Shown one piece after another: positions 14,932-21,602 of a stretch of DNA of 21,602 nucleotides (position 1 is the stretch's first letter; the number at the start of each line of letters is the position of its first letter). Under the pieces are notes generated by a model, which was not told the origin of the DNA, did not search any database, and saw nothing but the letters and a program-made list of their open reading frames with translations. The stretch spans positions 1-21,602 of the forward strand of contig CAMFIY010000007.1 in NCBI GenBank assembly GCA_945952575.1. The letters run 5' to 3'. The stretch comes from an uncultured Leucobacter sp. Its GTDB lineage: Bacteria > Actinomycetota > Actinomycetes > Actinomycetales > Microbacteriaceae. The translations under genes were made by a program, and so were the position numbers.

Positions 14932-14961
14932 TTGATACTTCCGCGCACTTCTGTTTACGAT
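14932..14961 (+). promoter_or_regulatory. Promoter of the secreted protease gene (leaderless)
   Basis: A -35 TTGATA (14932-14937) is followed after 18 bases by a -10 TACGAT (14956-14961). The -10 is at -12 to -7 of the GTG at 14968, so the message would begin at the start codon. This is the best-formed of the leaderless promoters in the window and decides the start of the gene. Confidence 0.7.
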
Positions 14962-14967
14962 GCTCCG

Positions 14968-17091
14968 GTGAAGACTTCGTCCTTTGGTGTCGAGGCTGAA
15001 CGAGCAACGATCCCTCAGGTCTCGACGCACAGGGTACGGGCCGCACGCGCCCTGGCCTTCGTCGGTATCGGATCCCTCGCCCTCAGCCTCGGAATCACGC
15101 CCGCTCTCGCGGATGCCAGCCCCTCGATCGACAGCATCCAGGTCTCCGGCACGATCCTCGTGCTCCCCGAGGAGCCCGGAGGCGCCGACTCGGATGGCGC
15201 CTCGAACGAGAGCGGCACCTGGCTCGCCACCGACGAGGGGCCGGTCATCCCGATCGATGAGCGCACCCTCGGAGTGCTCGCCGCCGATCAGCTGGTCTCC
15301 GGGGCGACGCTCGAGGGAACCGTCGAGCTGCCCCGATCGGCCGCCGACGCCGTGAACCAGGCGGCCGAGGCCGCGGCGGCGAACGGCGAGGACGAGCCGG
15401 ACAAGGCCGAGATCCTGCAGACCGCCTCGGATGCGCTGGCCGAGACCGAGCAGGCGCTTCCGGTCACCGATGCGGAGGTCGCCCTTCCGGCCGAAGCCGC
15501 AGAGACCACCGGGGTTCCGCACCAGGCCGACATCGTGATGTTCAAGCAGTCCGGCCAGACGGTGCCGAGCGACTCCGAGATCGACGCGCTGATCACGCGG
15601 GTCTCCGACTTCTGGGTCGCGCAGAGCAACGGCCGATTCGGCGGCATCGCCTCCGCGTCGATCAAGCGGCTCGCGACCTCGAGCGCCGACGTCTGCAGCT
15701 CGAGAGTGGCCTGGGAGAAGGCCGCCGGCGCCTACGGGCGCACGCAGAGCAGCTACGCGACCGCCGGATCCACCCGCCACCTGATCGCGCTGGTCATCGA
15801 TTCGGGCTGCGGCGCCGGCATGGGCACGGTCGGCTCCAAGCTGAACGGCGGCATCGTCTGGGCCAACCTCGACGACTACACCGCCTCGCGGGGAGCCGTG
15901 GTCGGAGCGCAGACGCTCGCCCACGAGTTCGGCCACAACTTCGGCCTCGGTCATGCGAACGCGCGCCTGTGCAGCGGCTCGACCCCCGATTCGAAGACGG
16001 TATCCGGCACGGCCGCGTCGCCCTGCGCCGACAGCGAGTACGGCGATCTGTGGAGCGTCATGGGCGTCGGCATCCGCGGCTACACCAGCCGGCCGGCCGC
16101 CCTGGCGATCAACCAGCGCGACTTCCTGGACGCCACGGGCGGCGACATGCTGCAGACCGTCACCCCCGCGGGCGGCGCCTCGCAGACCTTCGTGCTGAAC
16201 GCGCTCACCGCCGGCAGCGGCCTGCGCGGCATCCGCGTCGAGCCCGAGCTCGGCGAGCCGTTCTACGTCGAGTACCGCAACGGCTCGGGTCAGGACTCGG
16301 GGATGCCGCAGGCGTCCGGGACCTCCGTGGTGATCCCGCGCAACGGGCAGAAGCTCCGGGTCACCCCCGGCGTGCGCGTGATCAAGTCACTGGATCGCGT
16401 CACCGGGCGCGGATCGACGGTGCTCTCGCGCAACTCGTCGGGCTACTTCTACCAGGCGATGACCGCGGGCCGGACGGTGATCCCCTTCGGACAGTCGGCG
16501 AAGGTGAGCGTCCTCTCCACCGGATCGGCGAGTGCGAAGGTGCGGATCGATTTCGCGGATCCGTTCCTCGCCCTGGGCACTCCGGCGATCACCGGCCAGG
16601 CGAGGACGGGCATCACCCTCTCCGCACGCGCAGACGGCTGGACCCCGAAGCCCGAGGCGGTCACGTACCAGTGGCTGCGCGGCGGCACCGAGATCGCCGG
16701 CGCCACTTCGTCGAAGTACCTGGTCGCCGCGGCGGATCTCGGCAGCACCATCAGCGTCAGGGTCACCGGCGACCGCGCCGGGCAGTCGAAGTCCGCCACG
16801 TCGAAGACGACGGCGACGGTCCGCCGCTCGATGCGGACCGTGAAGCCGACCATCGCGGGAGTCTCCAAGGTCGGGCGCCTTCTCGCCGTGCACCGCGGCA
16901 GCTGGGCGCCGAGCGGCGTCTCCTTCAGCTATCGCTGGCTGCGCAACGGCCAGCCCATCGGCGGGGCGACCTCGTCGAAGTACCGCCTGAAGTCGCAGGA
17001 TCGGGGCAAGCGGATCTCGGTCAGGGTCACCGGGCACAAGTCCGGCTACTACACGACGGCCCGGGTCGCCGCGAGCGTCAGGATCCGGTGA
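14968..17091 (+). CDS. Secreted metzincin-like zinc metalloprotease with two C-terminal Ig-like repeats
   Basis: This 707-residue exported protease has a long basic N-region, a hydrophobic core near 29-46 and a probable cleavage after ALA (47-49). An acidic, Ala-rich stretch to about 185 is a likely propeptide. The catalytic domain carries HEFGHNFGLGH (His319, Glu320, His323, His329) and a Met-turn WSVMG with Met365. These are the marks of a metzincin, with an M11/M12-like look. Cys243, 281, 335 and 353 may form disulfides. Two repeats of about 80 residues (near 537-618 and 626-705) share the YxWLR, GATSSKY and ISVRVTG blocks of an Ig-like module common on actinobacterial surface proteins. 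The start GTG 14968 is set by its leaderless promoter. The gene stands alone; its substrates are unknown. Confidence 0.88.
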   Translation: MKTSSFGVEAERATIPQVSTHRVRAARALAFVGIGSLALSLGITPALADASPSIDSIQVSGTILVLPEEPGGADSDGASNESGTWLATDEGPVIPIDERTLGVLAADQLVSGATLEGTVELPRSAADAVNQAAEAAAANGEDEPDKAEILQTASDALAETEQALPVTDAEVALPAEAAETTGVPHQADIVMFKQSGQTVPSDSEIDALITRVSDFWVAQSNGRFGGIASASIKRLATSSADVCSSRVAWEKAAGAYGRTQSSYATAGSTRHLIALVIDSGCGAGMGTVGSKLNGGIVWANLDDYTASRGAVVGAQTLAHEFGHNFGLGHANARLCSGSTPDSKTVSGTAASPCADSEYGDLWSVMGVGIRGYTSRPAALAINQRDFLDATGGDMLQTVTPAGGASQTFVLNALTAGSGLRGIRVEPELGEPFYVEYRNGSGQDSGMPQASGTSVVIPRNGQKLRVTPGVRVIKSLDRVTGRGSTVLSRNSSGYFYQAMTAGRTVIPFGQSAKVSVLSTGSASAKVRIDFADPFLALGTPAITGQARTGITLSARADGWTPKPEAVTYQWLRGGTEIAGATSSKYLVAAADLGSTISVRVTGDRAGQSKSATSKTTATVRRSMRTVKPTIAGVSKVGRLLAVHRGSWAPSGVSFSYRWLRNGQPIGGATSSKYRLKSQDRGKRISVRVTGHKSGYYTTARVAASVRIR

Positions 17092-17127
17092 CGTCGCGAA
17101 CCCGGGCAGGCTCCGGGATTCCGGATC

Positions 17128-17163
17128 GGGCTGCGGCGCTCTGCAGGGGGAGCTCCGCAGCCC
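17128..17163 (+). terminator. Hairpin behind the protease gene
   Basis: Bases 17128-17136 and 17155-17163 pair as a 9-bp stem (GGGCTGCGG with CCGCAGCCC). After one mismatch, an inner 4-bp stem closes an eight-base loop. It starts 36 bases past the stop codon. No T-run follows, so termination is likely but not certain. Confidence 0.55.
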
Positions 17164-17229
17164 GCATCGCGATCCCGAGCCTCGGGTCGACGGCGGGTCC
17201 CGCGCTGCGCGCCCGCGCGGAATCTCACC

Positions 17230-17258
17230 TTGCGGGATCCGTGGATCTCTCGTAAGCT
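17230..17258 (+). promoter_or_regulatory. Probable promoter of rpmB-rpmG-rpsN
   Basis: TTGCGG (17230-17235) and TAAGCT (17253-17258) are separated by 17 bases. They would give a leader of roughly 115 bases before rpmB. No sequence like the Zur boxes at znuA is seen here. Confidence 0.45.
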
Positions 17259-17343
17259 TGATCTTTGGCTGTGCGAAGTCCCATCGCATGGACCGCAGGG
17301 GTGCGCGGCTCGCGCCGAGGCCCCGGCAGACAAGAGATCTTGG

Positions 17344-17363
17344 GTGAAGTCATCAGGCTTCAC
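17344..17363 (+). other. Small leader hairpin before rpmB
   Basis: GTGAAG (17344-17349) and CTTCAC (17358-17363) form a 6-bp stem with an eight-base loop, just ahead of the GGAGG ribosome site of rpmB. It could be an RNA control element of the ribosomal operon, but a stem of this size can arise by chance. Confidence 0.3.
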
Positions 17364-17380
17364 GGTAATGGAGGAAAACC

Positions 17381-17617
17381 ATGGCAGCAGTGTGCCAGGT
17401 GACAGGCGCCGTCCCCGGCTTCGGTCACAACATCTCGCACTCGCACCGTCGCACCAAGCGTCGGTTCGATCCCAACATCCAGAAGAAGACCTACTTCGTG
17501 CCCTCGCTCGGCCGCAAGGTGACCCTCACCCTGTCGGCTAAGGGCATCAAGGTCATCGATGCCCGCGGCATCGAGGCAGTGGTCGCCGACCTGCAGAAGC
17601 GCGGGGTGAAGTTCTAA
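17381..17617 (+). CDS. rpmB: 50S ribosomal protein L28 (zinc-independent type)
   Basis: This 78-residue L28 protein of the large ribosomal subunit is recognised from CQVTGAVPGFGHNISHSHRR, TKRRFDPNIQKKTYFVP and the closing IKVIDARGIEAVVADL segment. Only one cysteine is present (Cys5), so the zinc-binding pair of CxxC motifs found in the C+ type is absent. It therefore resembles the C- paralogue that Zur controls in mycobacteria and Streptomyces. ATG 17381 has GGAGG six bases upstream. Its TAA stop overlaps the rpmG ATG by one base, coupling the two. Confidence 0.95.
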   Translation: MAAVCQVTGAVPGFGHNISHSHRRTKRRFDPNIQKKTYFVPSLGRKVTLTLSAKGIKVIDARGIEAVVADLQKRGVKF

Positions 17618-17784
17618 TGGCTAAGCAGCAGGACGTCCGTCCCATCATCAAGCTCCGTTCGACGGCAGGCACCGGGTACACCTACGTGACGAAGAAGAAC
17701 CGTCGCAACACCCCGGATCGCCTCGTGCTCAAGAAGTACGACCCGGTGATCCGCCAGCACGTCGAGTTTCGAGAGGAGCGCTAA
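17617..17784 (+). CDS. rpmG: 50S ribosomal protein L33 (zinc-independent type)
   Basis: This 55-residue L33 of the large subunit starts MAKQQDVRPIIKLRSTAGTG and continues through YVTKKNRRNTPDRL and LKKYDPVIRQHVEF to the end. Length and motifs fit the family exactly. No cysteine is present, so both CxxC zinc knuckles of the C+ type are missing. The ATG at 17617 shares its A with the TAA stop of rpmB (TAATG). Two bases separate its stop from rpsN. Confidence 0.95.
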   Translation: MAKQQDVRPIIKLRSTAGTGYTYVTKKNRRNTPDRLVLKKYDPVIRQHVEFREER

Positions 17785-17786
17785 TC

Positions 17787-18092
17787 ATGGCTAAGAAGAG
17801 CATGATCGCGAAGAACAAGCAGCGTCAGGCTGTCGTGGAGCGCTACGCCGAGCGTCGCGCCGAGCTGAAGAAGGCGCTGATCGACCCCAACGGCACCGAC
17901 GAGAGCCGCGAGGCCGCTCGGGTGGGCCTGCAGAAGCTGCCCCGCAACGCTTCGCCGGTGCGCGTGCGCAGCCGCGACGTCATCGACGGCCGCCCCCGCG
18001 GCGTGCTGTCGAAGTACGGCATCAGCCGTGTCCGCTTCCGCGACATGGCCCACCGCGGCGAGCTGCCCGGTATCACGAAGTCGAGCTGGTAA
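17787..18092 (+). CDS. rpsN: 30S ribosomal protein S14 (long, zinc-independent type)
   Basis: This 101-residue S14 of the small subunit opens MAKKSMIAKNKQRQAVVERY and ends LSKYGISRVRFRDMAHRGELPGITKSSW, as is typical. The long form without any cysteine is the zinc-independent class; the short zinc-binding class has about 61 residues with CxxC pairs. It is the third gene of rpmB-rpmG-rpsN, two bases after rpmG. A strong terminator follows. In mycobacteria the matching cluster also has rpsR2, which is not next to this one. Confidence 0.95.
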   Translation: MAKKSMIAKNKQRQAVVERYAERRAELKKALIDPNGTDESREAARVGLQKLPRNASPVRVRSRDVIDGRPRGVLSKYGISRVRFRDMAHRGELPGITKSSW

Positions 18093-18124
18093 CGGCTCTC
18101 GGTTCGCAGCAGCCGAGCGTACCG

Positions 18125-18160
18125 AGCGGGCGCGGATCCTTCCGGATCCCGCCCGCTTTG
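18125..18160 (+). terminator. Rho-independent terminator of rpmB-rpmG-rpsN
   Basis: AGCGGGCG and CGCCCGCT pair outside, GGATCC pairs with GGATCC inside, with one bulged C and a TTCC loop (18125-18157). TTTGTCGTTTT follows. It begins 32 bases after the rpsN stop. Confidence 0.85.
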
Positions 18161-18256
18161 TCGTTTTCCGCGCGCCTCGAAGTTCGCTCAGGGTGAAACG
18201 GCTGACCAATCGCGTCAAAATCGGCGTAATTCCGCCAGTTCGATGAGTTTCTGGGG

Positions 18257-18262
18257 TAGATT
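18257..18262 (+). promoter_or_regulatory. Possible -10 (TAGATT) of the HU gene
   Basis: TAGATT lies about 90 bases before the HU start in the only A/T-rich part of the gap. A clear -35 is not seen at the proper distance, so the call is weak. A long leader of roughly 80 bases would result. Confidence 0.35.
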
Positions 18263-18349
18263 CATACGCGATCAACCGATCATCGCCTCACGGGGCGACC
18301 AACATCAGGGCGAGACCGAGCAGGTCTGGCTCTTGGAAGGAAACAAAAC

Positions 18350-18628
18350 ATGTCGCTGAACAAGACTGAACTCGTTGCCAAGGTCGCCGCTGAGACCGGC
18401 CAGAGCCAGGCTGCGGTGTCGGCTGTGCTCGACGGCCTCTTCTCGGCCGTTTCGGAGACCGTTGCCAAGGGTGGCAAGGTCTCGATCCCCGGCTGGCTCT
18501 CCTTCGAGACCGCGACCACCGCTGCGCGCACGGGCCGCAACCCGCGCACCGGCGAGACCATCAACATCCCCGCGGGCAAGCGCGTGAAGGTCTCGGTCGG
18601 CAGCAAGCTGAAGGCCGCCGTCAAGTAA
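18350..18628 (+). CDS. hup: HU-family nucleoid DNA-binding protein
   Basis: This 92-residue histone-like protein dimerises and bends DNA in the nucleoid. It begins MSLNKTELVAKVAAETGQSQ, contains the GGKVSIPGWLSFE turn and the arm signature GRNPRTGETINIPAGKRVKV, and stops at KLKAAVK. It lacks the long Lys/Ala-rich tail of mycobacterial HupB and is of standard HU length. ATG 18350 has GGAAGGAAA at good spacing. The gene is monocistronic, between the ribosomal terminator and its own hairpin. IHF subunits are excluded by the actinobacterial context and sequence. Confidence 0.96.
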   Translation: MSLNKTELVAKVAAETGQSQAAVSAVLDGLFSAVSETVAKGGKVSIPGWLSFETATTAARTGRNPRTGETINIPAGKRVKVSVGSKLKAAVK

Positions 18629-18658
18629 GCGTTCTCGCGCAGTCCTACTGACGCGTTC

Positions 18659-18692
18659 GAGGGACCCCCGGCCGAATGGCCGAGGGTCCCTC
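18659..18692 (+). terminator. Terminator of the HU gene
   Basis: GAGGGACCC (18659-18667) pairs with GGGTCCCTC (18684-18692). After a C-A mismatch, CGGCC pairs with GGCCG round a GAAT loop. It lies 30 bases beyond the stop codon; the T-run after it is poor. Confidence 0.8.
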
Positions 18693-18771
18693 TGCGTTGG
18701 GCCGCATCCCCTCCGGAGCGGCGCCATCCCGCACGGCCCTGCGCCCGCCCGTTCTTCCCAGCGCGGAAAGG

Positions 18772-18777
18772 TAGGCT
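18772..18777 (+). promoter_or_regulatory. -10 hexamer TAGGCT for a leaderless copD-ctaG transcript
   Basis: TAGGCT sits exactly at -12 to -7 of the GTG at 18784, with no ribosome site between them and no obvious -35. Confidence 0.55.
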
Positions 18778-18783
18778 GATCCG

Positions 18784-20781
18784 GTGCCTCGCTCGCTCCG
18801 GATCATCGCGCCCGCCGCGTTGCTCGCGACGACGCTGGCGGCCCTGCTCCTCGGGCTCTGGATCGGCGGCGCGGCCGACCCGCGCATCCTGCAGGATCCC
18901 GGCGCCGTCGTCCGCTACGGCCTGCCGGCTGCGCGCACGCTCGTCAACCTGAGCATGGCGGTGCTGATCGGCTCGCTCGCGATGGCGATCTGGGCGTTCG
19001 CGCCCGAGCGACCGGAGTGGCGCACGGCGCTGGACCTCGCGGCCGCATCGGCCGCGGTGCTGACGGTGGCGAGTGCGGCGACGATCCTGTTCACCTTCCT
19101 GGACGTGACGGGCCAGCCGTTCTCCGGCGACTCCGGCTTCGGGGCGCAGCTCGCCCAGTTCGTCACGACCATCGAGCTCGGGCGGCTCTGGCTGATCGAG
19201 CTGTTGATCGCTGCGGTGACCACCGTCCTCTGCTTCGCGGTGCGGGATCGCCGCTGGGTGCTGCTCGCGCTCGTCGCCGCTCTGGCGACCGCGGTTCCGC
19301 TGGCTCAGCAGGGCCACGCGGCGGGATCCTCGGGTCACGGCCAGGCGGTGAACGCCCTGCTGGTGCACCTGATCGGCGCCTCGGTCTGGCTGGGCGGCCT
19401 CGTCGCGCTGGTGTTCGTGGCGCGCGGACTCGATCGCCGCCGGCTGCCGATCCTCGTGGCCCGCTATTCGACCTTCGCGCTGCTCGCCTTCGTCGGGGTG
19501 GCGGCCTCGGGCGTGGTCAGCGCCTGGCTGCGCATCGGATCCTTCGCGCAGCTCTTCGGCTCGGGCTACGGGGTCATCGTGCTGCTGAAGACCGCGGCGA
19601 TCGTGCTGCTCGGGATCCTCGGAGTCGCCTGGCGGAGGGCCGCGATCCCGCGCCTCGGAGGCCCGGGGTCGACCCGGGTCTTCGCCTGGCTCGTGCTCGC
19701 CGAGCTCGCGGTGATGGGCCTCGCGAGCGGCCTGGCCGGTGCGCTCGGCCGCACGGCGACCCCGGCCTCGATCGCGGAGGCGACGAAGCCGGCGGGTGTC
19801 GGGTCGACGCCCGCCGAGGTGCTGACCGGCGATCCGTTGCCCGGCCCGATCGCTCCGCTGAGCTATTTCACGGATTGGAAGTTCGATCTCGCCTGGACAC
19901 TCGTGTGCGTCTTCGGCGCGATCCTGTACGTCGGCGGCGTGATCCGCCTGCGCCGCCGCGGGGACCGCTGGCCGGTCGGGCGGACGATCGCCTGGCTGCT
20001 CGGCCTCGCGATGCTCTTCTACACGACGAACGGCGTGCTGAACGTCTACGAGGCCTATCTCTTCAGCCAGCACATGCTCGCGCACATGATGCTGACGATG
20101 CTGATCCCGCTCGTCCTCGTGCTCGGGGCGCCGGTCACGCTCGCGCTGCGCGCCACGGCGCGGCGGGATGACGGTTCCTGGGGCGGTCGCGAGTGGATCC
20201 TCTGGGCCGTGCAGACGCCCTACTCGAAGGTCATCACGCATCCGGCCGTGGCCGCCGTCGTCTTCGCGGGCTCGCTCTGGGTCTTCTACTTCTCCGGGTT
20301 GTTCCGCTGGTCGATGGTGGATCACCTGGGGCACCAGTGGATGATCGTGCACTTCCTGATCTCCGGCTATCTCTTCGCGCTGTCGATGGTCGGGATCGAT
20401 CCCGTGCCCTATCGGTTCCCCTATCCGCTGCGGCTCGTCACGCTCTTCGCGACGATGGCCGCGCACGCGTTCTTCGGCGTGACGATGATGACGGGCGACG
20501 GGCTGATGCTCGCCGACTGGTTCGGGGCGATGGGCCGCACCTGGGGGGCGACGCCGCTCGAGGACCAGCGGACCGGCGGCGGCATCGCGTGGGGCATCGG
20601 CGAGCTGCCGACGCTCGCGCTCGCGCTCGTCGTCGCGGTGCAGTGGTCGCGCAGCGATGATCGCGAGCAGAAGCGGAAGGACCGGGCCGCGGATCGCTCG
20701 GGCGATGCCGAGCTCGCGGCCTACAACGCGATGCTGGCCGAGCAGGCGGAGCGGGATCAGCGGCGGGCCCGCCGGGTGTGA
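18784..20781 (+). CDS. CopD-CtaG fusion membrane protein (copper transport / cytochrome oxidase assembly)
   Basis: This 665-residue polytopic membrane protein joins two known families. The first half to about residue 325 resembles CopD, a copper-uptake membrane protein, with His178, His185 and His195 in and before a VHLIGASVWLGGL segment. The second half, from about 365 to 622, resembles the caa3-type CtaG assembly factor. Its conserved blocks include LFSQHMLAHMMLTMLIP (His430, His434), DHLGHQWMIVHF (His514, 517, 523) and MAAHAFFGVTM (His561). About 15 hydrophobic helices are present, and a charged cytosolic tail follows 622. It likely moves copper to the CuA or CuB site of cytochrome c oxidase. 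The fusion is usual in Actinobacteria. GTG 18784 is supported by a leaderless -10. A gene symbol is omitted because the two halves have different names. Confidence 0.88.
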   Translation: MPRSLRIIAPAALLATTLAALLLGLWIGGAADPRILQDPGAVVRYGLPAARTLVNLSMAVLIGSLAMAIWAFAPERPEWRTALDLAAASAAVLTVASAATILFTFLDVTGQPFSGDSGFGAQLAQFVTTIELGRLWLIELLIAAVTTVLCFAVRDRRWVLLALVAALATAVPLAQQGHAAGSSGHGQAVNALLVHLIGASVWLGGLVALVFVARGLDRRRLPILVARYSTFALLAFVGVAASGVVSAWLRIGSFAQLFGSGYGVIVLLKTAAIVLLGILGVAWRRAAIPRLGGPGSTRVFAWLVLAELAVMGLASGLAGALGRTATPASIAEATKPAGVGSTPAEVLTGDPLPGPIAPLSYFTDWKFDLAWTLVCVFGAILYVGGVIRLRRRGDRWPVGRTIAWLLGLAMLFYTTNGVLNVYEAYLFSQHMLAHMMLTMLIPLVLVLGAPVTLALRATARRDDGSWGGREWILWAVQTPYSKVITHPAVAAVVFAGSLWVFYFSGLFRWSMVDHLGHQWMIVHFLISGYLFALSMVGIDPVPYRFPYPLRLVTLFATMAAHAFFGVTMMTGDGLMLADWFGAMGRTWGATPLEDQRTGGGIAWGIGELPTLALALVVAVQWSRSDDREQKRKDRAADRSGDAELAAYNAMLAEQAERDQRRARRV

Positions 20782-20859
20782 GCCTCCGTTCGGCCGTCGA
20801 GCCGCGCGAGTTCGTTCCGCGCGCGGTAGCCGGAGGGCGGGCAGTCACTGCTCGGCGAT

Positions 20860-20878
20860 GCCGCACCGACCGTGCGGC
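20860..20878. terminator. Possible two-way terminator between copD-ctaG and the TSUP gene
   Basis: GCCGCAC (20860-20866) pairs with GTGCGGC (20872-20878) around a five-base loop. It lies in the 113-base gap between two convergent genes. Only two T residues follow on the plus strand, so strength is doubtful. Confidence 0.45.
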
Positions 20879-20894
20879 TTCGGACCCGGCGCCG

Positions 20895-21555
20895 CTAGCT
20901 TGACTTCAACGCCGCAAGGATCAGGAACCAGGCGCCGAGCACCGTCATCGCGACCACGACCCGGTCGAAGGCCGCCTGCCTGATCCGGCCCGCGATCCAG
21001 CGCCCGATGAGCGCGCCCGCGACGACGGCGGGGGCCAGGACCAGGTCGAGACTGAACGTGCTCCAGTCGAGCAGCCCGAGCCCGATGGAGAAGGGCAGCT
21101 TCGCGACGTTGATGATGGCGAAGAACCACGCTGCCGTGCCCAGGAAGGTGCGCACGGGGAAGCGCGCGGCCAGGAAGTAGAGCGACATCACCGGGCCGCC
21201 CGCGTTCGCGACCATCGTCGTGAAACCGCCGAGCGCGCCGTAGCCGACGCGGGCCGCGCGGCCGCCTCCGGGCGCTGCACCGGACCCGCCGCGGCGCCAC
21301 AGGGTGAATGCGGTGAGTGCCAGCAGGATGACACCGATCACGAGCTTGACCCAGCGGTCATCCGAAAGCGCGAGGAACACCGATCCGAGCACGAGCCCGA
21401 CGAGCACCGCCGGCGCGAGTCGGAGCAGTGTGCGCAGGTCGGCATCCCGTCGATACAGGGCGAGAGCGAACACGTCGCCCACGATCAGGAGAACGAGCAG
21501 CGCGCCGGTCGATGCCTTGGCCGGGAGCACGGCCGCGAAGGCGGCGACCGAGAGC
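20895..21555 (-). CDS. TSUP (TauE/SafE) family membrane transporter, 5'-truncated
   Basis: About 220 residues remain of a sulfite exporter TauE/SafE-type membrane protein, usually near 250 residues, so roughly 30 N-terminal residues are missing. Several hydrophobic helices are seen. The family-typical second-half block GALGGFTTMVANAGGPVMSLYFL is present, and the matching first-half helix appears as KASTGALLVLLIVGDVFAL. Such proteins export sulfite, sulfoacetate or related anions, but many members are unassigned. The frame stays open to the right edge only because adapter sequence supplies a false start and the first ten or so residues; the true start lies outside the window. It converges on the CopD-CtaG gene. 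Confidence 0.85.
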
Positions 21556-21602
21556 CTGTCTCTTATACACATCTCCGAGCCCACGAGACGCTCATGAATC
21601 TC
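21556..21602. other. Illumina Nextera adapter contamination (not genomic)
   Basis: CTGTCTCTTATACACATCT (21556-21574) is the Tn5 mosaic end used in Nextera libraries. CCGAGCCCACGAGAC (21575-21589) is the read-2 adapter arm. GCTCATGA (21590-21597) fits an i7 index, and ATCTC (21598-21602) is the first part of the P7 sequence. The order is that of a read running off the end of its insert, so these bases should be trimmed. Confidence 0.97.

Noticed and set aside
14902..14967. Upstream GTG (14902) as protease start
   Set aside because: It would place the -35 and -10 inside the coding region and add residues before an already complete signal peptide.
17259..17380. Riboswitch or Zur box in the rpmB leader
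   Set aside because: Only one weak 6-bp hairpin is seen, and no palindrome like the znuA boxes or known riboswitch core could be recognised.
21556..21574. Transposon end (Tn5 mosaic end)
   Set aside because: It is followed by the Nextera adapter arm and an index, so it is a library artefact and not a resident mobile element.

Overview
The window is high-G+C actinobacterial DNA, most likely from Microbacteriaceae (order Micrococcales; a Leucobacter-like genome would fit). This rests on the strong G/C third-position bias, five start codons with a TANNNT hexamer exactly at -12 to -7 (the leaderless-transcript signature common in Actinobacteria), a cysteine-free rpmB-rpmG-rpsN cluster, a MshA-like glycosyltransferase, a CopD-CtaG fusion, and the actinobacterial Ig-like repeats on a secreted protease. 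Family level is an inference; no rRNA or tRNA gene is present.

Layout from left to right. A minus-strand aquaporin-like channel gene (187-831) ends in a 16-bp perfect-stem terminator. Next is a minus-strand copper/metal efflux operon, copZ - copA - CDF transporter (4658 down to 989). Its promoter carries a CsoR-like operator in the 17-bp spacer. Upstream of it lie an HSD10-type short-chain dehydrogenase (minus) and, divergent from that, a MshA-like glycosyltransferase (plus), then a minus-strand amidase. Divergent from the amidase is a complete zinc-uptake operon, znuA-znuC-znuB1-znuB2-zur (8531-12573), with two Zur-like boxes over its promoter. A NtaA/SnaA/DszA-type flavin monooxygenase follows, overlapping tail-to-tail with a minus-strand SGNH hydrolase. 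A divergent pair of leaderless promoters separates the hydrolase from a large secreted metzincin protease. The right third holds ribosomal genes rpmB-rpmG-rpsN (all zinc-independent types), an HU gene, a CopD-CtaG membrane fusion, and a 5'-truncated TSUP (TauE/SafE) transporter gene. The last 47 bases (21556-21602) are not genomic: they are an unremoved Illumina Nextera adapter with its index.

The main theme is transition-metal handling. Copper is bound by CopZ, pumped by CopA, and perhaps delivered to cytochrome oxidase through CopD-CtaG. Zinc is taken up by the Znu system under the Zur repressor encoded in the same operon. Three ribosomal proteins are of the kind that needs no zinc. Two transporters depart from textbook metal sites: CopA has CPF in place of CPC, and the CDF protein has ExxxD in place of HxxxD in its fifth membrane helix.

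I found no convincing new multi-gene defence or mobile system, CRISPR array, prophage, insertion sequence or RNA gene. The most useful points for follow-up are the altered metal sites, the regulatory architecture of the two metal operons, the repeated leaderless-start signature, and the adapter contamination at the right end.
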